A stretch of 50,979 nucleotides of DNA from the NCBI RefSeq assembly GCF_004000745.1, contig NZ_BILV01000048.1, positions 1 through 50,979 of the forward strand. The letters are read 5' to 3'. Numbering within the stretch: the stretch's first letter is position 1; every line of letters starts with the position of its first letter. This document shows positions 34,157-44,991 of the stretch, one piece after another. This stretch comes from Paenibacillus barengoltzii NBRC 101215 (GTDB lineage: Bacteria; Bacillota; Bacilli; Paenibacillales; Paenibacillaceae). Position numbers and translations under genes: made by a program. A model generated the notes under the pieces. It did not search any database and was not told the origin of the DNA. It saw only the letters and a list, made by a program, of their open reading frames with translations.

Positions 34157-35161
34157 ATGGGGAAAGTCACCATTAAGGATGTAGCCAAGGCAGCAGGGGT
34201 TTCGATCTCTACGGTATCCAACGCGCTGAACGATGTGGATGTGTTGAATCCGGAGACCAAATCCCATGTGCTGAAGGTTGCCAAGCAGCTCAATTATGTA
34301 CCGAACTTAAACGGGAAGCAACTGAAGTCGAAGAAGACGAACATGCTTGGTTTTTTTACGACGAGTGTATCCGGGCCTTATTTTTACATTTTGGTGGAGT
34401 CGATGGCTCGCGAGAGCGAGCGGTTGGGTTACGGTCTGCACGTCATGGTTACTGCCGATAAGCAAACGATTATCAGCAATATTATGGGGCGCCGGGTGGA
34501 TGGCGTGATCATCTACGAAGAATTGCGGGTGGATGACCATGATATCGCGATGATGGAGAAGGACAAGATCAAGGCGGTATTTCTGGATCGGGTGATTCAG
34601 AAGGAAACGATGGGGACCGTGATTTTCAATTCGTATGCGTCCGCTTATGAAGCGACCAAATACCTGATCAGCCTAGGCCATAAGAAAATCGCCTACATTT
34701 CCGGCGTCGATACGATGTATGACAGCGTACAGCGGAAAGAGGGATATCTCGCGGCCTTGCGGGAGCATCAGCTGCCGATCGATGAGGATTTTATTGTGCA
34801 GGGGTATTTTGAGGAAGAGAGTACCTATAATGCGATCCGGGCGTTTATTCACAAGCATCCGGGCAAAGTGCCGGACGCGATTTTGGCCGGTAACGATTTG
34901 AGCGCCATCGGGTGTATCAAAGCGTTGCGTTCGTATGGCCTTGAAGTTCCAAGGGACATCAGCGTCGTAGGGTTTGACGATATTGATATTGCTCAGTATT
35001 TTACGCCGCCTCTGACGACGGTTCGTAATCCAATCGCCAGACAAGGGATCCTGGCAGTTAATCACCTGGTGAACATGATTAAGAAGCAGGAACAGGGCAA
35101 GGTGCAGAAGCTGGATGGTCAATTAATTGTGCGGGGCTCAAGTCATGTACGTTTAGGCTAA
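34157..35161 (+). CDS. LacI-family regulator of the GH30 sugar cluster
   Basis: This is a 334-residue repressor. The helix-turn-helix TIKDVAKAAGVSISTVSNALN lies at about 5-25 with hinge LNYVPNLNGKQL; the effector domain ends with [22 protein letters not shown]. It has its own promoter with a cre site and palindrome O1. The same palindrome lies before the permease genes downstream, so it very probably represses both itself and the transporter/hydrolase operon and is released by the imported sugar or a product. The effector is unknown. Its ribosome site (AAGGGTG) is weak. Confidence 0.93.
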   Translation: MGKVTIKDVAKAAGVSISTVSNALNDVDVLNPETKSHVLKVAKQLNYVPNLNGKQLKSKKTNMLGFFTTSVSGPYFYILVESMARESERLGYGLHVMVTADKQTIISNIMGRRVDGVIIYEELRVDDHDIAMMEKDKIKAVFLDRVIQKETMGTVIFNSYASAYEATKYLISLGHKKIAYISGVDTMYDSVQRKEGYLAALREHQLPIDEDFIVQGYFEEESTYNAIRAFIHKHPGKVPDAILAGNDLSAIGCIKALRSYGLEVPRDISVVGFDDIDIAQYFTPPLTTVRNPIARQGILAVNHLVNMIKKQEQGKVQKLDGQLIVRGSSHVRLG

Positions 35162-35201
35162 GAGAAGCTGAGACGGAGCTGAACTTGAGCTCAGCGAAAA
35201 T

Positions 35202-35215
35202 TGTAAGCGGTTAAT
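35202..35215 (+). promoter_or_regulatory. Candidate cre site upstream of the LplB-type permease
   Basis: TGTAAGCGGTTAAT matches the cre consensus at 12 of 14 positions. It overlaps a possible -35 TTGTAA at 35201-35206, with TTCTAT 17 bp downstream as a weak -10. Confidence 0.5.
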
Positions 35216-35237
35216 TAAAGGGATTCTATTGCTAAAA

Positions 35238-35253
35238 ATAAAAACGTTTTTAT
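35238..35253 (+). promoter_or_regulatory. LacI-type operator O2 (transporter operon)
   Basis: ATAAAAACGTTTTTAT is identical to the 16-bp core of O1 at 34120-34137. It lies just downstream of the probable promoter and 28 nt before the permease start. Confidence 0.85.
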
Positions 35254-35281
35254 CCATACGGGATAAAGAGAGGAGCGCAAA

Positions 35282-36238
35282 ATGGCGAAGTCAGCTGTGT
35301 CAGCCAAAAAGCCGATGGGAATCCGAGTGAAACAGTTCTTTATCGATTTCGGCAGGCAGTGGGAAATCCAGTCGATGATCTGGCCGGGTATTATTTTTAT
35401 GATTATTTTTTGCTACATCCCCATCTACGGACTAACGATCGCTTTCAAAAATTATACCGTCATCGATACGTTAAGCTCCGCTCCATGGGTAGGCTTGGAA
35501 AACTTTAAGATTATCGCCACCGACAAATACTTCTGGGAATCCGTGGTGAATACGCTGGGGATCAGCTTCCTGAAGCTGGCCATCGGCTTCGTGATCCCAA
35601 TTATTCTCGCGATTATGATCTACGAGGTCGGAATGGGGCGGTTCAAAAAAATCGTGCAGACGATCTCGTACCTGCCGCACTTTTTGTCTTGGATCGTACT
35701 TGGCGGGATGCTGATCACCTGGTTTTCGACGACCGGGATGTTCAACCAACTGTTACTGGACTTGGGCTTGATCTCGAAGCCGCAAAATATCCTGCTTGAT
35801 CCGGGCAAGTATTGGTGGATCGCGGTGCTGTCGGATGTCTGGAAAGAGGCGGGCTGGGGAACGATCCTATACCTCGCCATCATGGCCAAGATCGACCCGA
35901 CCTATTATGAAGCTGCGAAGATCGACGGGGCAAGCCGGCTCCGGCAAATTTGGAACATCACGCTGCCCAATATGCGGATGATTATCAGCTTGAACCTGAT
36001 TCTGACCATCAGCGGCCTGCTTGGCTCCAACCTGGACCAAACCTTGGTGCTGATGAACTCTCAGAACCGTGAAAGGGCCGAGGTGATTAACTCCTATGTG
36101 TACCGGATGGGGTTAACACAGGGGGACTTCTCCTACGCGACCGCCGTAGGACTTGGGGTTTCGGTCGTATCGGTTATTTTGTTGGTGCTGGCAAATAAGG
36201 TGACCAGCAAACTCAACGATAATCAATCTGTCCTGTAA
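35282..36238 (+). CDS. Oligosaccharide ABC permease (LplB/YteP type)
   Basis: This is a 318-residue, six-span permease of the LplB group. The N-terminal segment WPGIIFMIIFCYIPIYGLTIAFKNYT is characteristic and the EAA loop reads EAAKIDGASRLRQIWNITLP. GAGGAG lies a few nucleotides before the ATG. It pairs with the LplC-type permease starting 16 nt after its stop. Permeases of this group import oligosaccharides in Bacillus and Paenibacillus and usually use a shared MsmX-type ATPase; none is encoded here. Confidence 0.94.
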   Translation: MAKSAVSAKKPMGIRVKQFFIDFGRQWEIQSMIWPGIIFMIIFCYIPIYGLTIAFKNYTVIDTLSSAPWVGLENFKIIATDKYFWESVVNTLGISFLKLAIGFVIPIILAIMIYEVGMGRFKKIVQTISYLPHFLSWIVLGGMLITWFSTTGMFNQLLLDLGLISKPQNILLDPGKYWWIAVLSDVWKEAGWGTILYLAIMAKIDPTYYEAAKIDGASRLRQIWNITLPNMRMIISLNLILTISGLLGSNLDQTLVLMNSQNRERAEVINSYVYRMGLTQGDFSYATAVGLGVSVVSVILLVLANKVTSKLNDNQSVL

Positions 36239-36254
36239 GGAAGGAGCAGCAGCC

Positions 36255-37142
36255 ATGAATCGAAAGGTGCTCAAACGGGATCTCGACAGCAGAATCTTTG
36301 ATACGGTGAACGCGACGATCCTGATCATATTTACGATTGTTATTGTGATTCCGCTCTGGAACGTCATTGTCTCTTCCTTTAGTTCGGGACGAGCTCTTGC
36401 TGAAGGCGGGTTTGTCTTCTGGCCAAAGGAGTTTTCCTTGGAGAACTACCAGGCGGTGTTTCGAGACGATACGATTTGGCAGTCGTTCCTGATCTCGGTC
36501 CTCAAGACGGTGATCGGCGTTGTGACTCACGTCTTCTTCTGTGCGATGATCGGCTACGGTCTGAGCAAGAACAATGTCCGCGGTCGCAAGCTGTACGTGA
36601 CGATGGGCGTTATTACGATGTTTTTCTCAGGCGGCATGATCCCGACGTACTTGCTGATTAAATCCCTGGGGCTGCTGAACAGCTTCTGGGTGTATATCAT
36701 TCCGGCTTTGTTCAGTTATTACGATGTCGTGATCTTAATGAATTTCTTCCGTAACGTGCCCGATTCCCTGGAGGAATCCGCCAAAATCGACGGTGCCGGT
36801 GACTGGAGAATTTTCCTGAAAATCTTTATCCCGTTATCTATGCCGGCGATGGCGACCATCGCTCTGTTCAACGGGGTGAGTCAGTGGAATGACTTTTTGA
36901 CAACCAAGCTGTACATCACAGATGAATACCTGTATCCGCTGCAAATGAAGCTGTACGAAATCATTGTGCAGTCCCAGACTCAATCGATGCAGAACATCGC
37001 GGGTTCCGTCGTGATTGAAACGACGACCAAAGGAGTTCAACTCGCAACAATTGTGATTACGACTTTGCCGATTGTTGTGATTTATCCATTATTACAAAGG
37101 TACTTCATCTCGGGCATGATGCTGGGGGCGGTGAAGGAGTAA
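36255..37142 (+). CDS. Oligosaccharide ABC permease (LplC/YtcP type)
   Basis: This is a 295-residue, six-span permease with the LplC start (TVNATILIIFTIVIVIPLWNVIVSSFSS), loop ESAKIDGAGDWRIFLKIFIP and end YFISGMMLGAVKE. AAGGAAGGAG precedes the ATG. Together with the previous gene it forms the importer channel; the lipoprotein gene follows after 78 nt. Confidence 0.94.
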   Translation: MNRKVLKRDLDSRIFDTVNATILIIFTIVIVIPLWNVIVSSFSSGRALAEGGFVFWPKEFSLENYQAVFRDDTIWQSFLISVLKTVIGVVTHVFFCAMIGYGLSKNNVRGRKLYVTMGVITMFFSGGMIPTYLLIKSLGLLNSFWVYIIPALFSYYDVVILMNFFRNVPDSLEESAKIDGAGDWRIFLKIFIPLSMPAMATIALFNGVSQWNDFLTTKLYITDEYLYPLQMKLYEIIVQSQTQSMQNIAGSVVIETTTKGVQLATIVITTLPIVVIYPLLQRYFISGMMLGAVKE

Positions 37143-37220
37143 CGCATCCGCATGAAACGCTAGGCTTGATCAGCGAGTTGGACTAGCTATGCTTCTTACA
37201 AAAAAAGGAGGGTACAACGA

Positions 37221-38864
37221 ATGCTTAAGTTGAACAAAAATCTTGCAAGAAAAGGGATGACCGCTTGCGCAACTCTGCTCACCGCTGCGCTGATTGTTAC
37301 CGGCTGCGGCGGCTCTGGCGGCAGCTCGAAGGCAGCCAAAGAGGTATCTCTGGATGATCGCTATGCCTTGGACGCGAATACGCCGGCTTGGAAGCTGGAT
37401 AAGAAAGAAGAGCCAACCCAGCTGACTTGGTACGTGAACGCCGATTGGTGGAATACCGACTTCGGTAATGATGTGGTCACGAAGAAGATCAAGGAAGATT
37501 TGAACATTGATATCAAATTTATTACCGGCGATGACACCAAGCTGAATACGTTTTTTGCCGGAAGCGACATGCCGGACTTGATCACCGTATTCGATTCCAA
37601 TTCGGCCGTCGTGCAGAAGGCCTCTTCCTGGGCTTTACCGCTGAACGAGCTGGCGGAGAAATACGACCCTTATTTCAACAAAGTCGCTGCGCAAGATACG
37701 CTCAACTGGTTTAAGCAAGAGGACGGTAATACGTACGGTTACCCGAACTACTCTAACACGCAGGCTGATTATGACAGCGGTAACATTCCTGCGAAGACCG
37801 CTTTTGTGATTCGCAAGGACGTGTATGAAGCGCTGGGCGAGCCTAAGTTCGGTACCCCTGAGGAATTCAACAATGTGATGCAGCAAATTAAAGACAAATT
37901 CCCGGATCTGATTCCGTTTGGATTTAACTCAATTGGCGAAGGGACGGGCTCCTTAGGGGATGTGTTCCAAGACTTCCTTGGCGTACCGCTGGAAACGGAG
38001 AACGGCGAGTTCTACAACCGCAATCTGGACGAAGATTATCTGACTTGGCTCAAAACGTTAAATGAAGTTCATAGAGCTGGCAATATCAGCGACGACAGCT
38101 TTGCCGATGACGGCCCGGCTTTTGAAGAGAAAGTGAAAGCTGGCAAATACGCCACGATGTTGCTGGACGGAACGCCGCAGCAAGGCGGTAATTTGCAAAT
38201 CTTCGCCACCGCTCATCCGGATCAAGCCTACCTGGCAATCGACGGACCGCAAAGCACAGTGGGCAACACGCCGAAGCTGAACCAATCCGGGATAACCGGC
38301 TGGATGATCAGCTTTATCACGAAGCAATGCAAAGACCCGGCGAAGGCGATTCAAATTTTTACGTACCTGTTGGATGAAGAAGGCCAAATGCTGATGAACT
38401 ACGGCATCGAAGGCGAGACCTATACGAAAAATGCGGACGGCACGGTTCAATTTACGCCGGAAGTGAAAGAGCTGCAGCAGAAGGATGCGGATAAATTCAA
38501 GAAGGAATACCGCATGGGTGAATTTATGTTCTTTGGCCATGACCGCCATAAAGCGCTGAGCGCCGATGCATTCCCGGATTCGATCAAGCAAATGCAAGAG
38601 TGGGGCAAAGGGAAGCTGTACCCTCACTTCGTTCTTGAAAATATCAATCCGGATGCTGGATCTCCAGAAGCCCGCTCCTTAACCGCGATTAACACGACTT
38701 GGAACACGACGATGGTCAGCCTGATTCGCGCGAAGAGCGACGAAGAGTTCGAAAGCACGCTCAACAACTACAAGAAGTTCCTTGAGGACAACGGTTGGAA
38801 TAAAATCGTGCAAATCCGTACGGAGAAAATGAAAGCCAATAAAGAGAAACTTGGCCTCAAATAA
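37221..38864 (+). CDS. Oligosaccharide-binding lipoprotein (LipO/YtcQ type)
   Basis: This is a 547-residue lipoprotein. A basic start is followed by a hydrophobic stretch and lipobox VTGC near residues 26-29, then a glycine/serine linker. The mature part is the long solute-binding type paired with LplB/LplC permeases and shows the usual WYVNADWWNTDFGNDVV start and INTTWNTTMVSLIRAKSDEE end. AAAGGAGGG precedes the ATG. It would catch the glycoside that is imported and cut by the GH30 enzyme encoded next. The exact sugar cannot be read. Confidence 0.93.
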   Translation: MLKLNKNLARKGMTACATLLTAALIVTGCGGSGGSSKAAKEVSLDDRYALDANTPAWKLDKKEEPTQLTWYVNADWWNTDFGNDVVTKKIKEDLNIDIKFITGDDTKLNTFFAGSDMPDLITVFDSNSAVVQKASSWALPLNELAEKYDPYFNKVAAQDTLNWFKQEDGNTYGYPNYSNTQADYDSGNIPAKTAFVIRKDVYEALGEPKFGTPEEFNNVMQQIKDKFPDLIPFGFNSIGEGTGSLGDVFQDFLGVPLETENGEFYNRNLDEDYLTWLKTLNEVHRAGNISDDSFADDGPAFEEKVKAGKYATMLLDGTPQQGGNLQIFATAHPDQAYLAIDGPQSTVGNTPKLNQSGITGWMISFITKQCKDPAKAIQIFTYLLDEEGQMLMNYGIEGETYTKNADGTVQFTPEVKELQQKDADKFKKEYRMGEFMFFGHDRHKALSADAFPDSIKQMQEWGKGKLYPHFVLENINPDAGSPEARSLTAINTTWNTTMVSLIRAKSDEEFESTLNNYKKFLEDNGWNKIVQIRTEKMKANKEKLGLK

Positions 38865-38897
38865 CCGAGCCCATTAAAAGAAGTGGAGGGAAACAGC

Positions 38898-40244
38898 ATG
38901 CGTGAGCTTGATATTTATTATTCCACTGGAGAACAATCCCTTTTTGTCCGTACAACAGAGGAACAACTGCGACCGACGGATTCGGCTGGCGTGGAGGTCG
39001 AGGTCCGATTGGACGAAAGCCTCATTTATCAGACGATGGATGGGTTTGGGGCGTCTTTTACCGATTCGGCTGCCTATCTGATTCATCAGGTGCTTCCCGA
39101 AGAGCAGCGATCCATCTTGATGAAGAAGCTGTTTGACCCGGAGGAGGGCATCGGCCTATCCGTGTTGCGCAATCCGATGGGGGCCTCTGACTATGCCCGT
39201 TTCTTCTATAGCTACAACGATTTGCCCGAAGGGGAGACCGATCCGGAAATGCAGCGGTTCTCGATCGAACATGATGAAGCTGATGTCATACCGCTTCTAC
39301 AAGAGGCGCTGGCCTTAAATCCGTCCATCAAGCTGTTTGGCTCCCCTTGGAGCGCACCGGGCTGGATGAAAACGAGCGGTTCCATGATCGGCGGGGAACT
39401 GAAGAAGGAGTATTACGAAGCGTACGCGAACTATTTTGTCCGTTATATCGAATCATACGCTAAGCACGGGTTGTTCATTTATGCTGTGACGCCGCAGAAC
39501 GAACCGTTGTATGTGCCTGGGCATTATCCGGGGATGCTAATGACGGCTGAGATGCAGACGGATTTTGTGAAAAATTATCTGAAGCCGGCTTTTGTGAAGC
39601 ATGGCTTGTCCACGAAGATTTTGGCGTATGACCATAACTGGGATCGGCCGGAGTATCCGCTCTCCGTGCTGCAGGAAGCAGGCGAAGCCGTCGATGGGGT
39701 GGCGTGGCATTGGTATGGTGGGGAAGCCTCAGCGCAAAGCCAAGTGAAGGAGGCTTTCCCGGACAAAGAGGTTCATTTCTCTGAAGGCTCCGGCGGGGAA
39801 TGGATTCCGGCGTTTGAACCGGCGTTCTCCAATGTCATGCGGACGGGGATTGAGATTTTGCGAAATCACAGCCAATCGCTGGTGCTTTGGAATATGGCTT
39901 TAGATGAGCAGAATGGTCCGACCGTCCCAGGCTTTGGCCGCAGCACCTGCCGCGGGATCGTAACGGTGAACCAGCAGACCCGCGAGCTCGAGTATACGCT
40001 GGACTATTATGCGCTGGCCCATTTCAGCACAGTGATCCGCCCGAAGGCCGTTAGAATCGCCACCGAGTCGGACCAGCCCTCGATTCGTTCCGTCGCTTTC
40101 CGCAATATGGACGATTCGATTGGGGTTGTACTATTTAATGACGACGAGCAGGCGTCTGACGTTCGCTTGCGTCTCCGGGGGACTGAATTGCCGAGTTTGC
40201 GGATGGAATCCAAAAGCGCATTGTCGATCCGACTGAACAATTGA
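38898..40244 (+). CDS. Glycoside hydrolase family 30 (beta-glucosidase/glucosylceramidase-like)
   Basis: This is a 448-residue retaining glycosidase. The GH30 fold begins with QTMDGFGASFTDSAAYLI; the acid/base is E202 in TPQNEPLYVPG and the nucleophile E296 in HFSEGSGGEW. The C-terminal 60 residues form the beta-sandwich usual for the family. There is no signal peptide, so it acts in the cytoplasm on an imported glycoside, fitting the adjacent transporter. GH30 covers beta-glucosidase, beta-1,6-glucanase and xylan-related activities; the sequence resembles the glucosylceramidase branch, but the substrate is not settled. The ATG at 38898 follows GTGGAGGG by 7 nt. Confidence 0.92.
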   Translation: MRELDIYYSTGEQSLFVRTTEEQLRPTDSAGVEVEVRLDESLIYQTMDGFGASFTDSAAYLIHQVLPEEQRSILMKKLFDPEEGIGLSVLRNPMGASDYARFFYSYNDLPEGETDPEMQRFSIEHDEADVIPLLQEALALNPSIKLFGSPWSAPGWMKTSGSMIGGELKKEYYEAYANYFVRYIESYAKHGLFIYAVTPQNEPLYVPGHYPGMLMTAEMQTDFVKNYLKPAFVKHGLSTKILAYDHNWDRPEYPLSVLQEAGEAVDGVAWHWYGGEASAQSQVKEAFPDKEVHFSEGSGGEWIPAFEPAFSNVMRTGIEILRNHSQSLVLWNMALDEQNGPTVPGFGRSTCRGIVTVNQQTRELEYTLDYYALAHFSTVIRPKAVRIATESDQPSIRSVAFRNMDDSIGVVLFNDDEQASDVRLRLRGTELPSLRMESKSALSIRLNN

Positions 40245-40280
40245 ACCATGGAGAAACCATAAAATGATGTAGATATTCGA

Positions 40281-40312
40281 AGAGGCTCTCCCATGCGGGA
40301 GGGTCTTTTTTT
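40281..40312 (+). terminator. Terminator of the GH30 operon
   Basis: AGgCTCTCCC pairs with GGGAGgGTCT around ATGC and is followed by a T-run. The 40313-40470 stretch shows nothing else I can identify. Confidence 0.85.
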
Positions 40313-40472
40313 CTATGAAAATGACCGAACTTATCCCCTCATCCGCAATCTTGCGGGACACAGCTGGCCTATTTTTCGACAATTCTCTGATTCAAATGTC
40401 AGGTTCTTGCGGGATTCTTTGTGCCTAGGGGTATAACTGCTCCGAAGAAAGTAAATGATACGGACGTCAGGC

Positions 40473-40501
40473 TTGCAACTAAGGAGAATATTGAGTAAAA
40501 T
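40473..40501 (+). promoter_or_regulatory. Promoter of cggR-gapA
   Basis: TTGCAA (40473-40478) and TAAAAT (40496-40501) are 17 bp apart. The CggR-type half sites begin at the expected start point. Confidence 0.75.
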
Positions 40502-40506
40502 AGCAG

Positions 40507-40540
40507 TGGGACTTAAAAAGTTATCCCGGGACATTTTAAG
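40507..40540 (+). promoter_or_regulatory. CggR operator
   Basis: TGGGAC (40507-40512) and CGGGAC (40527-40532) are spaced 20 bp, the spacing of the two CGGGAC half-sites in the B. subtilis operator. The intervening TGTC elements are less conserved (AGTT, AGGC). Bound CggR would block transcription, relieved by fructose-1,6-bisphosphate. Confidence 0.75.
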
Positions 40541-40585
40541 GCCAGGAGATGGAGAGAGAAGACGAAGCTTGCAGGAGTGGAAAGC

Positions 40586-41635
40586 ATGCGAAACATATTA
40601 GAGATTCAAAAGCAGCTTCTTCCTGATCTCATGGACATTCTCAAGAAAAGGTACACCATACTTCACCAGATCATGTTGTCTGATGTCATTGGCCGTAGAA
40701 CCTTGGCGAATTCGCTGGACATGACGGAGCGTGTGTTGCGTGCCGAGACGGATCTCCTGAAGGCCCAAGGCCTGATAGAAATCGAGAATATAGGCATGAG
40801 AATCAGCGACGCGGGACGGCGGTTGCTAGAGGATTTGGAGCCGGTCGTCAAAGAATTGTTTGGCCTCTCCAACCTGGAGGAGACGATCCGTCAGCATTAT
40901 GGGCTGCGCAAAGTAGTGATTGTACCCGGAGATTGTGAAGCCTCTCCGCTGGTGAAGCGGGAGTTGGGGCGCGCAGGCGCCAAAGCGCTGCTTAGTGTCA
41001 TGCGTGGGGATGAGGTGGTTGCGGTAACCGGCGGCACGACGCTGGCGGAAGTCGCAGATCAGCTGAATCCGCCGCCTAACGTCACGATGAAGCAGAGCTG
41101 GTTCGTACCGGCACGCGGAGGTCTTGGCGAGAGCCTGGAAATCCAAGCGAACACGATAGCTTCCGGTATGGCGAAGCGCGTGGGTGCGGGGTATCGTTTG
41201 CTGCATGTCCCTGATCTGTTGGGGAAGGAAGCTTACGAGTCATTGGTACACGATCCGAATATCCAGGATATCGTGGACATGATCCGGCAGGCGCGTATCG
41301 TAGTGCACGGGGTCGGAGACGCTATGGAGATGGCACGTCGGCGCAAGCTGGAGCCAAGCATGGTCGAAGAAATCCGAAGAGAAGGTGCGCTCGCGGAATC
41401 ATTTGGATATTACTTTAATGAGGACGGCGTCGTCGTGCACAAAATGCTGACCTTAGGCCTGCGTCTCGAGGATATTATGCAGACCGAGACGGTGATCGGC
41501 ATTGCAGGCGGCAAGAGCAAAGCGAGAGCGATCCATGCCGTATTGCGGTTTGGCCAAGAGGATATCCTAGTGACCGATGAAGCGGCGGCGCAAGAGATCG
41601 TAAGCGAGTTGATCAACGGATCCGGGGCTAAATAG
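40586..41635 (+). CDS. cggR: Central glycolytic genes regulator CggR
   Basis: This is a 349-residue SorC/CggR-family repressor. The N-terminal winged helix (about 25-85) reads RTLANSLDMTERVLRAETDLLKAQGLI; the sugar-phosphate-binding domain has VVAVTGGTTLAEVA, the phosphate loop GLGESLEIQAN and VIGIAGGKSKARAIHA. In B. subtilis it represses the gapA operon and is released by fructose-1,6-bisphosphate. The ATG at 40586 follows AGGAG by 8 nt. gapA follows after 70 nt. Confidence 0.96.
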   Translation: MRNILEIQKQLLPDLMDILKKRYTILHQIMLSDVIGRRTLANSLDMTERVLRAETDLLKAQGLIEIENIGMRISDAGRRLLEDLEPVVKELFGLSNLEETIRQHYGLRKVVIVPGDCEASPLVKRELGRAGAKALLSVMRGDEVVAVTGGTTLAEVADQLNPPPNVTMKQSWFVPARGGLGESLEIQANTIASGMAKRVGAGYRLLHVPDLLGKEAYESLVHDPNIQDIVDMIRQARIVVHGVGDAMEMARRRKLEPSMVEEIRREGALAESFGYYFNEDGVVVHKMLTLGLRLEDIMQTETVIGIAGGKSKARAIHAVLRFGQEDILVTDEAAAQEIVSELINGSGAK

Positions 41636-41705
41636 GTTTACTCATGACGGGTTTTATCCGGCCTGTCTTGAATAATAAAAAATCAAACACTGGGAGGAAC
41701 TATCA

Positions 41706-42716
41706 ATGAGTGTAAAAGTAGGGATTAACGGTTTTGGACGTATTGGACGCTTGGCTTTCCGCCGCATTCAAAACGTTGAAGGTATTGAAGTCGTAGCAAT
41801 CAATGACCTGACAGATGCAAAAATGTTGGCTCATTTGTTGAAATATGATACAACTCAAGGCCGCTTCGAAGGCGACATCGAAGTACACGATGGATTCTTC
41901 AAAGTTAACGGCAAAGAAGTTAAAGTTCTGGCTAACCGCAACCCTGAAGAATTGCCTTGGGGCGAGCTTGGCGTTGACATCGTTCTGGAGTGCACAGGCT
42001 TCTTCACAACGAAAGAAAAAGCTGAGCTTCACCTGAAAGGCGGCGCGAAGAAAGTTGTTATCTCCGCTCCAGCTACTGGCGACATGAAAACCATCGTTTA
42101 CAACGTAAACCATGAAATCCTCGACGGTACAGAAACCGTAATCTCCGGTGCTTCTTGTACGACGAACTGCTTGGCTCCAATGGCTAAAGCACTGAATGAT
42201 AAATTCGGTATCGTTGAAGGCTTGATGACAACCATCCATGCTTACACTGGCGACCAAAACACGCTGGATGCTCCGCATGCGAAAGGTGACTTCCGTCGTG
42301 CTCGCGCAGCTGCTGAGAACATCATCCCTAACACTACAGGTGCTGCAAAAGCGATCGGCCTGGTTATCCCTGAACTGCAAGGCAAATTGGACGGCGCTGC
42401 ACAACGCGTACCGGTTCCAACTGGTTCCTTGACTGAGCTGGTATCCGTTCTGAAAACGAAAGTAACTGCGGACGAAGTTAACGCTGCAATGAAAGCTGCA
42501 TCCGACCCTGAAACTTTCGGTTACACTGAAGACGAAATCGTATCTTCGGACATCAAAGGTATGACTTTCGGTTCCCTGTTCGACGCTACACAAACGAAAG
42601 TATTGACTGTCGGCGACCAACAACTGGTTAAAACAGTAGCTTGGTATGACAACGAAATGTCCTACACTGCTCAATTGGTTCGCACGCTGGAATACTTCGC
42701 GAAAAAAGTAAAATAA
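41706..42716 (+). CDS. gapA: Glyceraldehyde-3-phosphate dehydrogenase, NAD-dependent
   Basis: This is a 336-residue glycolytic enzyme converting glyceraldehyde-3-phosphate to 1,3-bisphosphoglycerate. NAD motif [10 protein letters not shown] lies at 6-15, catalytic C151 in [12 protein letters not shown], and the C-terminal [16 protein letters not shown] block is conserved. The position after cggR marks it as the glycolytic rather than gluconeogenic paralogue. GGGAGG precedes the ATG. Codon use is strongly biased, fitting very high expression. An 11-bp hairpin follows the gene. Confidence 0.97.
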   Translation: MSVKVGINGFGRIGRLAFRRIQNVEGIEVVAINDLTDAKMLAHLLKYDTTQGRFEGDIEVHDGFFKVNGKEVKVLANRNPEELPWGELGVDIVLECTGFFTTKEKAELHLKGGAKKVVISAPATGDMKTIVYNVNHEILDGTETVISGASCTTNCLAPMAKALNDKFGIVEGLMTTIHAYTGDQNTLDAPHAKGDFRRARAAAENIIPNTTGAAKAIGLVIPELQGKLDGAAQRVPVPTGSLTELVSVLKTKVTADEVNAAMKAASDPETFGYTEDEIVSSDIKGMTFGSLFDATQTKVLTVGDQQLVKTVAWYDNEMSYTAQLVRTLEYFAKKVK

Positions 42717-42742
42717 GCAGTTACCCATATTAGAGATTCATC

Positions 42743-42778
42743 CCAAAGAGGAGCAACCTGTTCAGGACTCCTCTTTGG
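42743..42778 (+). promoter_or_regulatory. Strong hairpin after gapA
   Basis: CCAAAGAGGAG and CTCCTCTTTGG form a perfect 11-bp stem with a 14-nt loop, followed only by TTCTTG. It is more likely an mRNA-stabilising or partial-termination element than a full terminator, since pgk must be expressed from the same unit or from a promoter downstream. Confidence 0.65.
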
Positions 42779-42881
42779 TTCTTGCATGTAATACGGCATT
42801 CACACACACCCAATAAAGTTATAGATAGAGATTCGTTTCATTGCGTTTTTATTTAGGAGAGGAACCAAGACAAAGCCGTAG

Positions 42882-42915
42882 ATGCGCATTTTTTTGGTCT
42901 GGGAGACCTGCGCAT
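42882..42915 (+). promoter_or_regulatory. Compound hairpin just before the pgk ribosome site
   Basis: ATGCGCA/TGCGCAT (7 bp) encloses GGTCT/AGACC (5 bp) with a seven-T bulge on the 5' side. It ends 8 nt before the AGGAGGA of pgk. It may influence translation or processing; no function is known. Confidence 0.5.
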
Positions 42916-42937
42916 ATCGTTTAGGAGGAACGTGGAG

Positions 42938-44991
<2,054 letters not shown>

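Noticed and set aside
41703..42728. Long minus-strand open frame opposite gapA (and similar ones opposite pgk, gpmI, eno and the 7.6-9.0 kb gene)
   Set aside because: These mirror highly biased codon use in real genes; they lack ribosome sites and give implausible, aromatic- and cysteine-rich proteins.
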